The translations under genes and the position numbers were made by a program. From Ornithinibacillus gellani (GTDB lineage: Bacteria; Bacillota; Bacilli; Bacillales; Amphibacillaceae), in contig NZ_QTSZ01000017.1 of assembly GCF_003730295.1 (NCBI RefSeq), positions 62,001-126,000 on the forward strand: a stretch of DNA of 64,000 nt. The letters are read 5' to 3'. Position 1 is the first letter of the stretch. Each line of letters starts with the position of its first letter. The notes beneath the pieces are model-generated. The model was not told the DNA's origin. It searched no databases and saw only the letters and a list, made by a program, of their open reading frames with translations. Below, one piece after another: positions 47,059 through 57,215 of this stretch.

Positions 47059-47952
47059 TTAATTGTTCCAACATCGCGACAATTGCTCCCAATCTTCCAT
47101 AATATCTGTTGCCTCATAAACAAGCTTTGCACCATCCTGAATCATTTGATGGCAGCCAATAGTTTGTGGTATGAATGGGGATCCTGGAATAGCATAAACC
47201 TCTCTGCCTTGATCAAGTGCTTGATCCACTGTAATCAAAGTTCCGCTTTTCATCGCAGCTTCGACAACCAGTGTACTGAAGCTTAAGCCACTGATAATGC
47301 GATTTCTTTCCGGGAAGTAGTATGGTTTTGGTGGCTCGTTAGGTGGATATTCAGAAATTACTAATCCGCTCCTAACTATTTGCTGAAATAATGCTGTATT
47401 CTGTTTTGGATAAATGTGCTTTAAACCACAGCCTAATACAGCAATTGTTCTCCCTTTAACTGCTAAAGCTGCCTGATGTGCAAAACTATCAATTCCTTTT
47501 GCCAGTCCGCTAACAATCATCCAGTTTCTTTTAGCTAAAGGAATCACCAAATGATTGGTTTTTCGTCTTGCTTCTTCGGAGGGATTTCTTGTTCCAATCA
47601 CACTAATTGCAGGTTGTTCATGAAGAAATGAGGCATTTCCTAAACCATATAATACGATTGGGGGATCTTTAATTGTTTTTAACATAGATGGATAGTGTGC
47701 GTCAACTATTGTAAACGTATGAAATTGATTCGCATCGATTTTAACACGGTGTTTTAGGTGTTGATCATGCAGGTCATGATAGAGATTGGTGGCACGTTTT
47801 ACCGGTATGGAAAAGTTTTTGGTAATCTCAGATGGAGTAAGCTCATATACGTGGTGTAATGTGGGGTCTAAACGGTATAAGAGGCGAATGAACCTTCTTG
47901 TCATCCCTCGACAGCGATGTAAATGAAGCAAGCGCATTCTCTTCGTGTTCAA
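47059..47952 (-). CDS. dprA: DNA processing protein DprA
   Basis: Binds incoming single-stranded DNA and loads RecA in transformation. The Rossmann-like core carries ISVIGTRNPSEEARRKTN, SGLAKGIDSFAHQAAL and SGTLITVDQALDQGREVYAI. The 297-residue length matches B. subtilis DprA. Start is TTG 47952 with AAAGGATGTGG upstream; ATG 47937 is an alternative. Confidence 0.96.
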   Translation of the reverse strand: MNTKRMRLLHLHRCRGMTRRFIRLLYRLDPTLHHVYELTPSEITKNFSIPVKRATNLYHDLHDQHLKHRVKIDANQFHTFTIVDAHYPSMLKTIKDPPIVLYGLGNASFLHEQPAISVIGTRNPSEEARRKTNHLVIPLAKRNWMIVSGLAKGIDSFAHQAALAVKGRTIAVLGCGLKHIYPKQNTALFQQIVRSGLVISEYPPNEPPKPYYFPERNRIISGLSFSTLVVEAAMKSGTLITVDQALDQGREVYAIPGSPFIPQTIGCHQMIQDGAKLVYEATDIMEDWEQLSRCWNN

Positions 47953-47977
47953 TAAACCACATCCTTTTTTAGTATAA

Positions 47978-48010
47978 GGAATCCAGAAACATACACTGCT
48001 TCTGGATTCC
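47978..48010 (-). terminator. Hairpin after sucD, probable terminator
   Basis: GGAATCCAGAA / TTCTGGATTCC (48010-48000 and 47988-47978), a perfect 11-bp stem 10 nt after the sucD stop. The tail is TTATACT, so termination may be partial. Confidence 0.65.
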
Positions 48011-48020
48011 CATGATCCTA

Positions 48021-48923
48021 TTAATGTGTTTTACATTTTTCTTTTAAATTGTTTTCTTCCAGTACACGGATCATTGTTTCACCCATGACTGCAGGTGTTT
48101 CTGCAACCTGGACGCCACATTCATTCAGAACACGGATTTTCTCCGCTGCAGTACCCTTACCGCCAGAAATAATCGCTCCAGCGTGACCCATACGTTTTCC
48201 TGGAGGGGCTGTTGCACCACCGATAAAGCCGACAACCGGCTTCTTCATATTAGCTTTGATCCATTCCGCAGCTTCTTCTTCTGCTGTTCCGCCAATTTCA
48301 CCAATCATAATGACAGCATAGGTTTCAGGGTCATCATTAAATGCAGATAATACATCGATGAAATCCGTACCATTCACTGGGTCGCCACCAATTCCAACTG
48401 CTGTTGTTTGACCATAGCCAGCTTCTGATAGTTGATGAACTGCTTCATATGTGAGAGTTCCTGAACGAGAAACAACTCCAATATGACCTTTTGTATGAAT
48501 GTATCCAGGCATAATACCAATTTTACATTCATCCGGTGTAATCACACCAGGGCAGTTCGGTCCAATTAATCGTGTTTTCTTACCTTCCATATAACGCTTC
48601 ACTTTGACCATATCCATGACTGGAATATGCTCTGTAATACAGATAGCGAGATCTAATTCTGCATCAACAGCTTCTACAATTGCATCTGCCGCAAATGGCG
48701 CAGGAACATAGATAACAGATGCTGTTGCACCAGTTTTTTCTACCGCTTCCTGAACTGTATTAAAAACAGGAACACCTTCAACCTCTGTTCCACCTTTTCC
48801 AGGTGTAACACCAGCAACAATTTTCGTTCCATACTCTAGCATTTGTTTTGTATGGAATTTAGCGGTGCCACCGGTAATTCCCTGGACAATTACTTTTGTA
48901 TCTTTATTTACATAAACACTCAT
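48021..48923 (-). CDS. sucD: Succinyl-CoA synthetase alpha subunit
   Basis: TCA-cycle enzyme that makes ATP or GTP from succinyl-CoA. The CoA-binding Rossmann domain has [19 protein letters not shown], and the phosphohistidine is in [14 protein letters not shown] (His near residue 247). It also has [20 protein letters not shown]. Length is 300 residues. It follows sucC after a 68-bp gap. Confidence 0.98.
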   Translation of the reverse strand: MSVYVNKDTKVIVQGITGGTAKFHTKQMLEYGTKIVAGVTPGKGGTEVEGVPVFNTVQEAVEKTGATASVIYVPAPFAADAIVEAVDAELDLAICITEHIPVMDMVKVKRYMEGKKTRLIGPNCPGVITPDECKIGIMPGYIHTKGHIGVVSRSGTLTYEAVHQLSEAGYGQTTAVGIGGDPVNGTDFIDVLSAFNDDPETYAVIMIGEIGGTAEEEAAEWIKANMKKPVVGFIGGATAPPGKRMGHAGAIISGGKGTAAEKIRVLNECGVQVAETPAVMGETMIRVLEENNLKEKCKTH

Positions 48924-48991
48924 TCTCGTCCGTCCTTTCTAAGCAATCTATTTTGCTGTTCACCGTTACATTCCTCTAATTTGAACGTTTT

Positions 48992-50152
48992 TTACTGTAC
49001 CATGGAGACAATTTTTTGTGCACCATCAGCCATGGAATCCGCAGATGTAATGTTTAAGCCGGATTCATCCAGAATTTGTTTGCCGAGCTTCACATTTGTA
49101 CCTTCTAAACGAACTACAAGCGGAATGTTTAGGCCAACTTGCTTTGTTGCTTCAACGACACCTTCTGCAATGACGTCACATTTCATGATACCTCCGAAAA
49201 TGTTCACGAAAATACCCTTTACATGTTCGTCTGCAAGAATAATCTTGAATGCTTCGGTAACTTTTTCAGCAGTAGCACCGCCTCCAACGTCAAGGAAGTT
49301 AGCCGGATCACCTTGATAATGCTTAATGATATCCATTGTTGCCATTGCAAGACCTGCACCGTTAACCATGCAACCAATGTTTCCATCTAAAGAAACATAG
49401 CTTAAATCATGCTTAGATGCTTCTATTTCCTTTTCATCTTCTTCATCCAAGTCACGGTATTCCATGACATCCTTTTGACGGTACAATGCGTTATCATCGA
49501 AGTTCAGCTTCGCATCCAAAGCCATTACTTCACCATCACCTGTTGTAACAAGTGGATTGATTTCTGCAATGGAGCAGTCTTTTTCAACAAATGCTCGGTA
49601 AAGACCAAGCATAAATTTAACTGCTTTATTTACCAATTCTGCTGGAATATTAATATTAAATGCTAATCTTCTAGCTTGAAAGGCAGATAGACCAAGAACA
49701 GGATCGATAACCTCTTTAAAGATTTTCTCAGGTGTAGCTGCTGCCACTTCCTCAATCTCTGTTCCACCTTCTTCAGAGCCCATCATGACGACACGTGAAG
49801 TTGCACGGTCCAATACCAAGCCTAAATAATATTCTTTTTTAATATCGCAGCCTTCTTCAATAAGTAGGCGCTTTACTTCTTTACCTTCTGGACCAGTTTG
49901 CGGAGTTACAAGCACTTTGCCCAAAATTTCATCAGCGTATGTACGTACTTCCTCTTTGTTTTTGGCAACCTTTACGCCACCTGCTTTACCACGTCCGCCC
50001 GCGTGGATCTGCGCTTTTACTACTGCTACATCAGTGCCAAGTTTTTCAGCTGCTTCAACAGCTTCATCAACTGTATATGCAACATGTCCATTAGGAACTT
50101 TTACACCGTAGTTGCGTAAAATCTCTTTGCCCTGATACTCATGAATGTTCAT
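48992..50152 (-). CDS. sucC: Succinyl-CoA synthetase beta subunit
   Basis: ATP-grasp subunit that binds nucleotide and succinate. Motifs: [56 protein letters not shown] and [23 protein letters not shown] 50152 with GGGAGG upstream gives 386 residues (B. subtilis 385). Together with sucD it forms a two-gene operon. Confidence 0.98.
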   Translation of the reverse strand: MNIHEYQGKEILRNYGVKVPNGHVAYTVDEAVEAAEKLGTDVAVVKAQIHAGGRGKAGGVKVAKNKEEVRTYADEILGKVLVTPQTGPEGKEVKRLLIEEGCDIKKEYYLGLVLDRATSRVVMMGSEEGGTEIEEVAAATPEKIFKEVIDPVLGLSAFQARRLAFNINIPAELVNKAVKFMLGLYRAFVEKDCSIAEINPLVTTGDGEVMALDAKLNFDDNALYRQKDVMEYRDLDEEDEKEIEASKHDLSYVSLDGNIGCMVNGAGLAMATMDIIKHYQGDPANFLDVGGGATAEKVTEAFKIILADEHVKGIFVNIFGGIMKCDVIAEGVVEATKQVGLNIPLVVRLEGTNVKLGKQILDESGLNITSADSMADGAQKIVSMVQ

Positions 50153-50186
50153 GCTATATCCTCCCATCAAATTTCACTGCATTTAT

Positions 50187-50215
50187 ATTGTATTAAAAAA
50201 CAACAAATTTCACAA
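50187..50215 (-). promoter_or_regulatory. Candidate sucCD promoter overlapping a terminator
   Basis: TTGTGA (50215-50210), 17 bp, TACAAT (50192-50187). The -35 and spacer lie in the loop, distal arm and T run of the upstream terminator. The leader would be about 30 nt. Confidence 0.5.
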
Positions 50216-50234
50216 CACTTTGCGACCTTTGTTG
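50195..50234. terminator. Terminator between ylqH and sucC
   Basis: CAACAAA / TTTGTTG (50234-50228 and 50207-50201), with T6 on the minus strand and T6 on the plus side as well. It closes the rnhB-ylqG-ylqH transcript. Confidence 0.75.
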
Positions 50235-50285
50235 TTTTTTGTTCCATATGAATCTATTTTTTATATAGGTTTTTGTGAACGTTGA

Positions 50286-50552
50286 TCATTCCATCGATTG
50301 ATCTGTTCGATAGATAAATGCAAATACTTCTGCAACTGCTTGGTAAAGCTCTTCAGGGATTGTTTCATTTAAGTTCAGTTCACTAAGTAGCTCTACCAAA
50401 GCCGCGTCCTCCAAAATAGGAATATGGTGTTCGCTAGCTTTTTCAATCATAGTATCTGCGACAAGACCTTTCCCAATTGCCGTCACTTTAGGAGCGATAT
50501 GTTTTTCCCGATCATAACGAATTGCAGCCGCTTTTAATCGCTTATCCTTCAT
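50286..50552 (-). CDS. ylqH: FlhB C-terminal-domain homologue (YlqH/FlhX type)
   Basis: An 88-residue protein equal to the cytoplasmic part of FlhB downstream of the NPTH cleavage site. AAAIRYDREKHIAPKVTAIG aligns with FlhB YAIAVKYDEAISSAPYVVAK, and IPEELYQAVAEVFAFIYRTD with IPEQFYQAIAEILAYVYRLE. It has no membrane part. It overlaps ylqG by 4 nt. It may act as an alternative or free FlhB-C in the export specificity switch; this is inferred from the alignment. Confidence 0.93.
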   Translation of the reverse strand: MKDKRLKAAAIRYDREKHIAPKVTAIGKGLVADTMIEKASEHHIPILEDAALVELLSELNLNETIPEELYQAVAEVFAFIYRTDQSME

Positions 50553-52330
50553 ATTCGATAATCGACTCCATTTCTACCAACTGTTGGCATATGCCTTGTT
50601 GTTTTTTCCACTGCTTCCGTTGTTCTCACTAGGGGTTTAAACATTAATGATGATAGTTGATAATCCAATTTTTTCATACCTTGTTTTAACCCTGGTGTAA
50701 ATGCTGCAGCATGCTGTTCAAGTAATTCAGCATCATGGTATACCGATACAGCGACCATTCGTTTTTGAATATGCATATCAATTAATATTTGATTCAATTT
50801 CGGTAATTCTATATCAAATACAATTCGACAAAAATCCGGATTAATCTGCCCATCCTTTGTTTTCTGTCCTTCTATATCCAGTTTCACATCTTTTTCCAAT
50901 CCGAGTGGGCCGCCTGGTAGTTGTACAGCAGCTTGAATAAATTCCGCCGTCTCATCAACTGCCTGCAGTTGCAATCCATGAATGATGTGCATCAGCTGTT
51001 GTGCACGTTCCTGGGGCAATACGTTTGCTTGGGTTAATCGTGCTAATACTGACTTAATTGTATCCTGTGCTAATGTATGATGTTCAGCGGATTCCAGATT
51101 GATATTATGAGACAATCCTAATAATATTTGCGCCTGTTTGACATATTGCAAAAATTGTTGTACAGGTTTTGCCTGCAAATCGGCTTCCGCTTGTATTACT
51201 TTATCCAATAATGCTGTAACTGTCGTAAAGCTATCATTCTCTTGCAATACGAAAAGCGACTGATGCAATTTTTCCAAAATGCGTGGGCTATGATCTACAT
51301 TCTTTAATAGCGGCTGTTGGGCAGTTAGTGGAAGCAATGGCAACATTTCCTGTTTAAAGGCATCAACTAACGTTTTGGTATTCATATGTACGGTTGATTC
51401 AGTCATGATGTGATTGAGCTTAGGTGCTGCAATGAAATCATTTACAAGTCGTTTGGCAGTCGATGTGATTAACTGCTGTTGATGTAGCAAAGCTTCCAAT
51501 GCTTCTTTCACCGTAGTGAAGGTTGCCTTGATTGGGGTCTGCTCCAGTGCAGTGCTCGGCTGGTATGCGGTTTCCCAAGTTCGTTGCCAATCACTCATTT
51601 CTTGGTCTAGCGAAACCAATCCAGTCATCTGCAAAAGCATAAATAAGGTCGAATTCTTTTGTGCAACTTCCGTACGAATTTGATTTAAAATGATTGCATC
51701 TCCTACACGAGGTTGCTCCGTTAATGTTCGAAGCTGTTGAAGCAACACTCGTTGTTGCTCGGTAGGTGCATCCATTTTTAACAGCGGATCCATCCATTTT
51801 TGCAGCTGTTCTGCAACCGATCCCTGTTTTAAAGATAGGAGCGCATGAAAAATAGCTTCATTTACCGGATAACCCTTCACCAGGATGTGATTAAGCAGTT
51901 CAATTGCCACTGATTTATCGGGCGCGTTTTCCAGCAAATTCAATGCCATTACAAGCCCTTTTTTTGGAAAGGGAATTTGTTGATCCAGTATTTTTTGTAC
52001 AAACGTTTCATTCGCTTTATTCGTTTTAAACCCAAGCTGTTCGAGCAATTGTTTGGCAATTGGTTGATGTGTATCCATTCCACTAATGATTTTAAGCTCG
52101 ATGGACGGCTCTGTTTCCTGTACTTGCATCAAATAAGTTGTCCCGACCTGCATGGGTACTTCCAATTGAGCAATCACTGTTTGCCCGTTCATTTGAATTG
52201 CTGCATGTTGGTTCGGGTATAATTTCAAAATCTGTCCCTTCAGCATTTGACCTTTTTTCAAAGCCGAACGTATATCAATTACTTGCCGAATTCCTGTATG
52301 TTGTATATCTGTAATCTTAATATTACCCAT
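50549..52330 (-). CDS. ylqG: YlqG-like protein with FliK-like C-terminal domain
   Basis: A 593-residue protein with a small N-terminal beta domain (GQMLKGQILKLYPNQHAAIQ), a long Gln/Leu-rich helical middle, and a C-terminal segment resembling the FliK hook-length domain (FDIELPKLNQILIDMHIQKR). Start ATG 52330 follows AAGGAGGTG. It is translationally coupled to ylqH, an FlhB-C homologue, so the pair mirrors FliK-FlhB. No exact function is known to me. Confidence 0.85.
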   Translation of the reverse strand: MGNIKITDIQHTGIRQVIDIRSALKKGQMLKGQILKLYPNQHAAIQMNGQTVIAQLEVPMQVGTTYLMQVQETEPSIELKIISGMDTHQPIAKQLLEQLGFKTNKANETFVQKILDQQIPFPKKGLVMALNLLENAPDKSVAIELLNHILVKGYPVNEAIFHALLSLKQGSVAEQLQKWMDPLLKMDAPTEQQRVLLQQLRTLTEQPRVGDAIILNQIRTEVAQKNSTLFMLLQMTGLVSLDQEMSDWQRTWETAYQPSTALEQTPIKATFTTVKEALEALLHQQQLITSTAKRLVNDFIAAPKLNHIMTESTVHMNTKTLVDAFKQEMLPLLPLTAQQPLLKNVDHSPRILEKLHQSLFVLQENDSFTTVTALLDKVIQAEADLQAKPVQQFLQYVKQAQILLGLSHNINLESAEHHTLAQDTIKSVLARLTQANVLPQERAQQLMHIIHGLQLQAVDETAEFIQAAVQLPGGPLGLEKDVKLDIEGQKTKDGQINPDFCRIVFDIELPKLNQILIDMHIQKRMVAVSVYHDAELLEQHAAAFTPGLKQGMKKLDYQLSSLMFKPLVRTTEAVEKTTRHMPTVGRNGVDYRI

Positions 52331-52351
52331 TCGGCACCTCCTTGCTCGATG

Positions 52352-53119
52352 TTAAATCGATTCTTTCACAGGTGAAAATGATCTACGATGGTAAGGGGAT
52401 GGACCGTGTTCTTTAAGCATGTCTAAATGGTGCTTAGTCCCATAACCCATATTGGATTGAAAATCATATGCTGGATATTCCGCATGAATTTCGGCCATCA
52501 ATTGGTCACGAGTAACCTTTGCCAACACGCTCGCTGCAGCAATTGAAATACTTCGTTGATCTCCTTTGGTAAGAATCTCTGATGTGCAACCAAGATCATT
52601 TAATTTTACGGCATCAATTAGCACATGCTGTGGACTGGGTTTGAGCTGTTCACATGCATCCTTCATTGCGAGCTTCGTAGCCTCGAATATATTGACTTTA
52701 TCAATAATATCATTACCAATTATTGATATGCCGTAGCTAATCGCCTGTTCTTTAATCACGGTAAAAAACGCATTCCGCATCCGTTCTGAAAGCTGCTTGG
52801 AATCATTTAATCCAAGTAGCATAAAATCTGACGGCAAAATTACTGCTGCCGCTACCACTGGCCCAGCCAATGGCCCTCTACCAGCTTCATCGATCCCTGC
52901 CACGAATTGTTTTCCCATTGCATTTGCCTTTCGTTCAAATTGCGACATTTGCTGAAAAGCATTTTTTTGCAGGGCTAGCTTTTGTTGTTTGCGTTCGTAT
53001 GTACGGAGTAATGCCTGAACCCCTTTACGTTCATCCCGCTTCAGTTGCTCTAAAAACTCCTGTGACATCTCCTGTTCGAGTAGCTGCTGTTTAATAGCAG
53101 CAATTGATAATTGTTTCAT
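52352..53119 (-). CDS. rnhB: Ribonuclease HII
   Basis: Removes ribonucleotides from DNA. Active-site Asp77-Glu78 lie in AGIDEAGRGPLAGPVVAAAV; further acidic residues are in LNDSKQLSE and VLIDAVKL. A basic, coiled N-terminal extension of about 70 residues is usual for Gram-positive RNase HII. Length 255 matches B. subtilis. It follows its own gap after the rbgA terminator. Confidence 0.97.
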   Translation of the reverse strand: MKQLSIAAIKQQLLEQEMSQEFLEQLKRDERKGVQALLRTYERKQQKLALQKNAFQQMSQFERKANAMGKQFVAGIDEAGRGPLAGPVVAAAVILPSDFMLLGLNDSKQLSERMRNAFFTVIKEQAISYGISIIGNDIIDKVNIFEATKLAMKDACEQLKPSPQHVLIDAVKLNDLGCTSEILTKGDQRSISIAAASVLAKVTRDQLMAEIHAEYPAYDFQSNMGYGTKHHLDMLKEHGPSPYHRRSFSPVKESI

Positions 53120-53254
53120 CAGATCATTACCCCTCTTATCCCTATATCGGTTGATTTTCTATTTTATAAAAATTTATAGCTGTTATTTTTTAAAATATAT
53201 ATAAGCTGTAGAACTTTGTTTATGTATTCATCTATGTCATACAAAAATCATGTT

Positions 53255-53296
53255 AAAAAAGCATTCCTGGCGCGATGCATCATGTCCGGAATGCTT
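53255..53296 (-). terminator. Rho-independent terminator after rbgA
   Basis: AAGCATTCC / GGAATGCTT (53296-53288 and 53267-53259), then a run of T. It lies about 58 nt past the rbgA stop. The remaining 130 bp to rnhB are very AT-rich; no promoter is clear enough to call. Confidence 0.85.
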
Positions 53297-53353
53297 AACA
53301 TACTATTGACGTGGTCTATTATTAAAAAGCATGCAATCCAACCACGTTATATT

Positions 53354-54250
53354 TTATACCTGTCCATTTGATTGCGGCTCTTCAGACGTATCTCCCGTCA
53401 CGTCATTTGCAGAGCTTTCCAAAGTGATTCTTCCTAATCTTCCCGTACGAAGATCCCGCAGAATGATTTCTGCCACTTTATCAAAATTAACGTGACCACC
53501 ACTTTCCAGGGCGCCGCGTTTTTTACCAATGTGAACGAATAAATCCCACATATCATCCATTGCCGATTCCATCACATAGCGTTCCAATACGATTTGCGGA
53601 TAGTGTTCTTGCATATAACGAAGCACAAATGCTGCAATATCTTGAAGCGATAATAACTGATCTTTAATCGTTCCAATTGCAGCAAGCCGCTCTGCAACCT
53701 GTTGATCCTCAAATTTTGGCCATAATATGCCGGGCGTATCCAATAACTCAAAATCCTTCTTTACTTTTATCCAGAGCTGCTGTTTTGTTACCCCTGGTCT
53801 ATCACCTGTTTTGGCAATTTTTTTATTGGCAAGTCGATTGATTAAGGTGGATTTACCTACATTCGGTATTCCAACAATCATGACACGTGCTGCACGTGGT
53901 TGAATGCCTTTCTTTTGCAGCCTTTCCATCTTTTCTTTTCCTAATTCTTTTGCCATTAAAATGACCTGCTGTATATCTGCTTTTTTATTCGCATCAATGG
54001 CTAGTGCAGGTATACCATTTGCTTTAAAGTGGGCAATCCAACGCTTTGTTTCTTCCGGGTCTGCCAAATCCTTTTTCATCATTACAATCATCTTTGTTTT
54101 ATTCGATAATACTTGCTGAAGCATCGGATTTTGCGAGGATAGTGGCGCACGTGCATCAACTAATTCCATAGCAAAATCAACAAGCTTTAGTTTTTCTTCT
54201 ACCTCTCGTCTGGCTTTCGCCATATGGCCAGGAAACCATTGAATTGACAT
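53354..54250 (-). CDS. rbgA: Ribosome biogenesis GTPase RbgA (YlqF)
   Basis: Circularly permuted GTPase needed for late 50S assembly. G4 (MMKKDLAD) comes before G1 (GIPNVGKSTLINRLANKK) and G3 (DTPGILWP), the permuted order. The protein begins MSIQWFPGHMAKARREVEEK. ATG 54250 with AGGTGAT upstream gives 298 residues; the frame is open seven codons further. It follows lepB by 26 bp. Confidence 0.97.
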   Translation of the reverse strand: MSIQWFPGHMAKARREVEEKLKLVDFAMELVDARAPLSSQNPMLQQVLSNKTKMIVMMKKDLADPEETKRWIAHFKANGIPALAIDANKKADIQQVILMAKELGKEKMERLQKKGIQPRAARVMIVGIPNVGKSTLINRLANKKIAKTGDRPGVTKQQLWIKVKKDFELLDTPGILWPKFEDQQVAERLAAIGTIKDQLLSLQDIAAFVLRYMQEHYPQIVLERYVMESAMDDMWDLFVHIGKKRGALESGGHVNFDKVAEIILRDLRTGRLGRITLESSANDVTGDTSEEPQSNGQV

Positions 54251-54276
54251 CGTATCACCTATCCAGTTCATTCATT

Positions 54277-54861
54277 TTATTCATTTGCAGCTTTTTGTGC
54301 ATCCAACACTTGCCAGCGCTTATACGGCCAATATATCAAATTCGTTTTTCCGACAATCTGATCCTTTGATATTAATCCAATTGTACGACTATCTGTAGAA
54401 TTATTGCGATTATCTCCTAGTACGAGGTAGTATCCCTCTGGTATGACATCATAATTCCCCGGTAATTCTTCCAATTCAAAATCATTACCTATTGGTTGAA
54501 AGATTGAATCACCTGTTTTGACATCTCCGAGAAATGGTTCATCAACCTTTTCACCATTAATATATAGGACATTATCCGTTACCTTCACATGCTCTCCCGG
54601 CAAGCCAATAACACGCTTAATAAAATCTTTCTTTTCCGAAGCATGAAACACAACGATATCAAATCGCTTTGGGTCATTGAACCGATAATTAATTTTATTG
54701 ACAATCATTTGATCGCGGTCTTGTAGGGTAGGAAGCATAGATGGTCCGTCCACCACAATGGGGGCAAAGAAAAACGTACGGACAATCAATCCCAAAATTA
54801 ATGCAATCAGCAATGCTTTGATCCAATCTAGCCAGTCATTCTTCTTCTTTTGTTTTGCCAT
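54277..54861 (-). CDS. lepB: Type I signal peptidase
   Basis: Membrane serine protease that removes signal peptides. There is one N-terminal membrane helix (about 15-36), the catalytic Ser41 in DGPSMLPTL, Lys82 in KRVIGLPGEHV, and the conserved LVLGDNRNNSTDSR box. The length of 194 residues fits the Sip-type. It is inserted between rplS and rbgA; in B. subtilis these two are neighbours. Confidence 0.97.
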   Translation of the reverse strand: MAKQKKKNDWLDWIKALLIALILGLIVRTFFFAPIVVDGPSMLPTLQDRDQMIVNKINYRFNDPKRFDIVVFHASEKKDFIKRVIGLPGEHVKVTDNVLYINGEKVDEPFLGDVKTGDSIFQPIGNDFELEELPGNYDVIPEGYYLVLGDNRNNSTDSRTIGLISKDQIVGKTNLIYWPYKRWQVLDAQKAANE

Positions 54862-54943
54862 ATTTTAACCTCCGACAACAATTTCCATATCCTTATCATC
54901 ATCCAGGATAATTTAGCGATACAAATGATATTCTTAAAGATGA

Positions 54944-54979
54944 ACAAAAAGGAGCTTGTGCATATTGCCAAGCTCCTTT
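54944..54979 (-). terminator. Rho-independent terminator of rplS
   Basis: AAAGGAGCTTG / CAAGCTCCTTT (54979-54969 and 54958-54948), 11 bp, then TTG. It starts 15 nt past the rplS stop and separates it from lepB. Confidence 0.88.
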
Positions 54980-54993
54980 CCATAAATTTAATA

Positions 54994-55338
54994 TTAGCGG
55001 CGTTCTTTAATACGCGCTGCTTTTCCGCGTAGATTGCGAAGATAGTACAATTTAGCACGACGTACAATACCACGTCTAACTACTTCAATTTCCGCTACCC
55101 GAGGTGAATGCACTGGGAATGTACGTTCAACACCTACACCGTAAGAAATCTTTCTTACTGTAAATGTTTCGCTGATTCCACCATTTTGGCGCTTGATTAC
55201 AACACCTTCAAAGATCTGGATACGTTCACGTGTACCTTCAACAACCTTCACATGAACTTTCACTGTATCTCCGGGGCGGAATTCAGGATGGTCCGTACGA
55301 AGCTGATCCTTCGTAATTTCTTCCAATAATTTTTGCAT
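54994..55338 (-). CDS. rplS: 50S ribosomal protein L19
   Basis: Large-subunit protein at the 30S-50S interface; 114 residues with the family sequence [20 protein letters not shown] and [20 protein letters not shown]. It has its own promoter and a structured leader. Confidence 0.98.
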   Translation of the reverse strand: MQKLLEEITKDQLRTDHPEFRPGDTVKVHVKVVEGTRERIQIFEGVVIKRQNGGISETFTVRKISYGVGVERTFPVHSPRVAEIEVVRRGIVRRAKLYYLRNLRGKAARIKERR

Positions 55339-55427
55339 CCTGCTTCACTCCTTCCAAACCAATGTTCATGCCATTTAGAAAGAGCAGCGGAACATCGTTT
55401 ATAAAGCTTAAGACATACTTAAGCACA
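55339..55427 (-). promoter_or_regulatory. rplS leader (L19 leader-like RNA)
   Basis: Two hairpins can be drawn: GCTTAAG/CTTAAGC (55424-55418 and 55412-55406), and CGATGTTC/GAACATTG (55397-55390 and 55367-55360) just before the ribosome site. Firmicutes rplS genes are known to carry an autoregulatory L19 leader; identity to it was not computed. Confidence 0.6.
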
Positions 55428-55433
55428 ATAGTT

Positions 55434-55462
55434 AATATACCATAATACATTTGCTAGTTCAA
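55434..55462 (-). promoter_or_regulatory. Sigma-A promoter of rplS
   Basis: TTGAAC (55462-55457), 17 bp, TATATT (55439-55434), directly after the trmD stop. Confidence 0.8.
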
Positions 55463-55466
55463 CCGT

Positions 55467-56201
55467 TTATTTATTTTTTATTTCCGCGTTTAACCATTCC
55501 CTTTCTGCATCAGTTAACGCGGCCTCCTGTATCAATTCTGGACGGCGTTGCAATGTTCGCTTTAAGGACTCTTTCTTACGCCATTCCGCTATTTTCCCAT
55601 GATCTCCGGATAATAAAATTTCAGGAACCGCCATCCCACGAAAATTCGCTGGACGTGTATAATGTGGGTGTTCCAGCAGTCCAGTGGAGAATGAATCTTC
55701 TTTAGCAGATGCTTCATTTCCCAACGCATCCGGTAACAGCCTTACCACACTATCAACTACGACCATGGCACCAAGTTCACCACCGGTCAATACGTAATCA
55801 CCAATCGAAATCTCATCCGTCACTAGATGCTCACGAATTCGTTCATCATAGCCCTCATAATGACCGCAAATAAATACAAGATGCTCTTCTTCCGCCAATT
55901 CTTCAGCCTTTTTCTGTGTATATGGCTCCCCTTGCGGACACATTAAAATAATTCTTGGCTTTTTGTTCGCTTTTTCTTGAATGGCATCAACGGCATCAAA
56001 TACCGGCTGTGGTGTTAAAACCATGCCAGCACCACCGCCATACGGATAATCATCCACTTTTTTATGTTTATTTTCCGTATAATCCCTGAAATTGATTAAT
56101 TGATAGGTGAAGGACTCTTTTTCCTGCGCTTTTTTCAAAATGGATGCTTCGAATATGCCTTCAAGCATTTCAGGAAATAATGTTAGAATATCGATATGCA
56201 T
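55467..56201 (-). CDS. trmD: tRNA (guanine-N1)-methyltransferase
   Basis: Methylates G37 of tRNAs. It is a SPOUT enzyme whose knot region is visible: [30 protein letters not shown] and [19 protein letters not shown]. Length is 244 residues. Its ATG shares a base with the rimM stop (TAATG). Confidence 0.98.
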   Translation of the reverse strand: MHIDILTLFPEMLEGIFEASILKKAQEKESFTYQLINFRDYTENKHKKVDDYPYGGGAGMVLTPQPVFDAVDAIQEKANKKPRIILMCPQGEPYTQKKAEELAEEEHLVFICGHYEGYDERIREHLVTDEISIGDYVLTGGELGAMVVVDSVVRLLPDALGNEASAKEDSFSTGLLEHPHYTRPANFRGMAVPEILLSGDHGKIAEWRKKESLKRTLQRRPELIQEAALTDAEREWLNAEIKNK

Positions 56202-56716
56202 TATTCTAGTAGTCCCTCCATTAATTCAATCATCACTTTCTTTTCATGTACATCAACGTCTTTTACTACATCCTCTATATACGGAATATAAACTTCGGAA
56301 CCATCTAGTCGTTTTACCACCCATACATCATTGGCACCAGGGGATAATATCTCGGTAATCTCGCCAATTTGTTCCCCGAAATTTGTAAAAACGGTACAAC
56401 CAATGATTTCACGATAATAATACTCGCCTTGTTCAAGCGCTGTTTGTTGCGCTTCAGCTATTTGTAAATGCAAGCCTTTAAAGCTTTCCACATCATTTAC
56501 ATTGTTGTAACCTTTAAACTTTAGGAGATCAAATCCTTTATGCACGCGATGACTGGTTATTTCTAATTCTACAGGCTCTGATCGATCATTTGCCAAAAGC
56601 AACTTACTGCCAACCTGAAATCGATCCTCGAAATCTGTAATTCGATAGACCTTGACTTCTCCGCGTATACCGTGTGTATTAATGATTTTTCCGACATTAT
56701 AGTATTTTTGTTGCAT
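56201..56716 (-). CDS. rimM: Ribosome maturation factor RimM
   Basis: 16S rRNA processing factor that binds S19. The N-terminal RimM domain ([20 protein letters not shown]) and the C-terminal PRC barrel ([20 protein letters not shown]) are both seen. ATG 56716 with AAGGTGA upstream gives 171 residues. It overlaps trmD by one base. Confidence 0.97.
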   Translation of the reverse strand: MQQKYYNVGKIINTHGIRGEVKVYRITDFEDRFQVGSKLLLANDRSEPVELEITSHRVHKGFDLLKFKGYNNVNDVESFKGLHLQIAEAQQTALEQGEYYYREIIGCTVFTNFGEQIGEITEILSPGANDVWVVKRLDGSEVYIPYIEDVVKDVDVHEKKVMIELMEGLLE

Positions 56717-56730
56717 GTACTCACCTTCCA

Positions 56731-57117
56731 TCATTCAATCCGAATGACAGTGTCATCCTTAATAATAATTGCTTTGTTAGCCATTCGCCCATCCCAATGC
56801 ATTCCAACCTCTACTTCAACAAGAGCTTCAACTTCTTTTTCAATAATTTCGCTGCCAATTTCAAGTAATTCCAGCTGTTCTAGTTTAAAATCGATGAGCT
56901 GTATTTGGTTCTTACGATTTTGAATTTCCTGCTGAAATCTTCCAGCAATTTCTTGCTTGGAAACGCCTGTTTTATTTTGAAGCTTTCGCTGTTCAAATAA
57001 CAGTTGTTGACACTCTTGTTCAAGTCGCATTTGGCGAGCTTCAAAGCTATCTTTTAACTTACCCTTACTATTCTCTGTCACAATTTGTTTTACAAGCACC
57101 TTTTGGATAATTTTCAC
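56731..57117 (-). CDS. ylqD: YlqD family protein
   Basis: Conserved Bacillales protein of unknown function, co-transcribed with rimM and khpA. It is a helical coiled coil ([20 protein letters not shown]) followed by a small beta part ([20 protein letters not shown]). GTG 57117 ([11 protein letters not shown]) is chosen because it gives 128 residues like the B. subtilis protein; AGGAG lies 13 nt upstream, rather far. The frame is open 16 codons further and ATG 57147 is an alternative. Confidence 0.85.
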   Translation of the reverse strand: MKIIQKVLVKQIVTENSKGKLKDSFEARQMRLEQECQQLLFEQRKLQNKTGVSKQEIAGRFQQEIQNRKNQIQLIDFKLEQLELLEIGSEIIEKEVEALVEVEVGMHWDGRMANKAIIIKDDTVIRIE

Positions 57118-57215
57118 GGCGGATTTTTCACTCCTATCCTGCTTCATCCAGTTTGGTTTCCACAATAGACAGTTCGCCCAGCAAGTGGAAAAAGGGAAAG
57201 GTATTCCCTTCCCCT

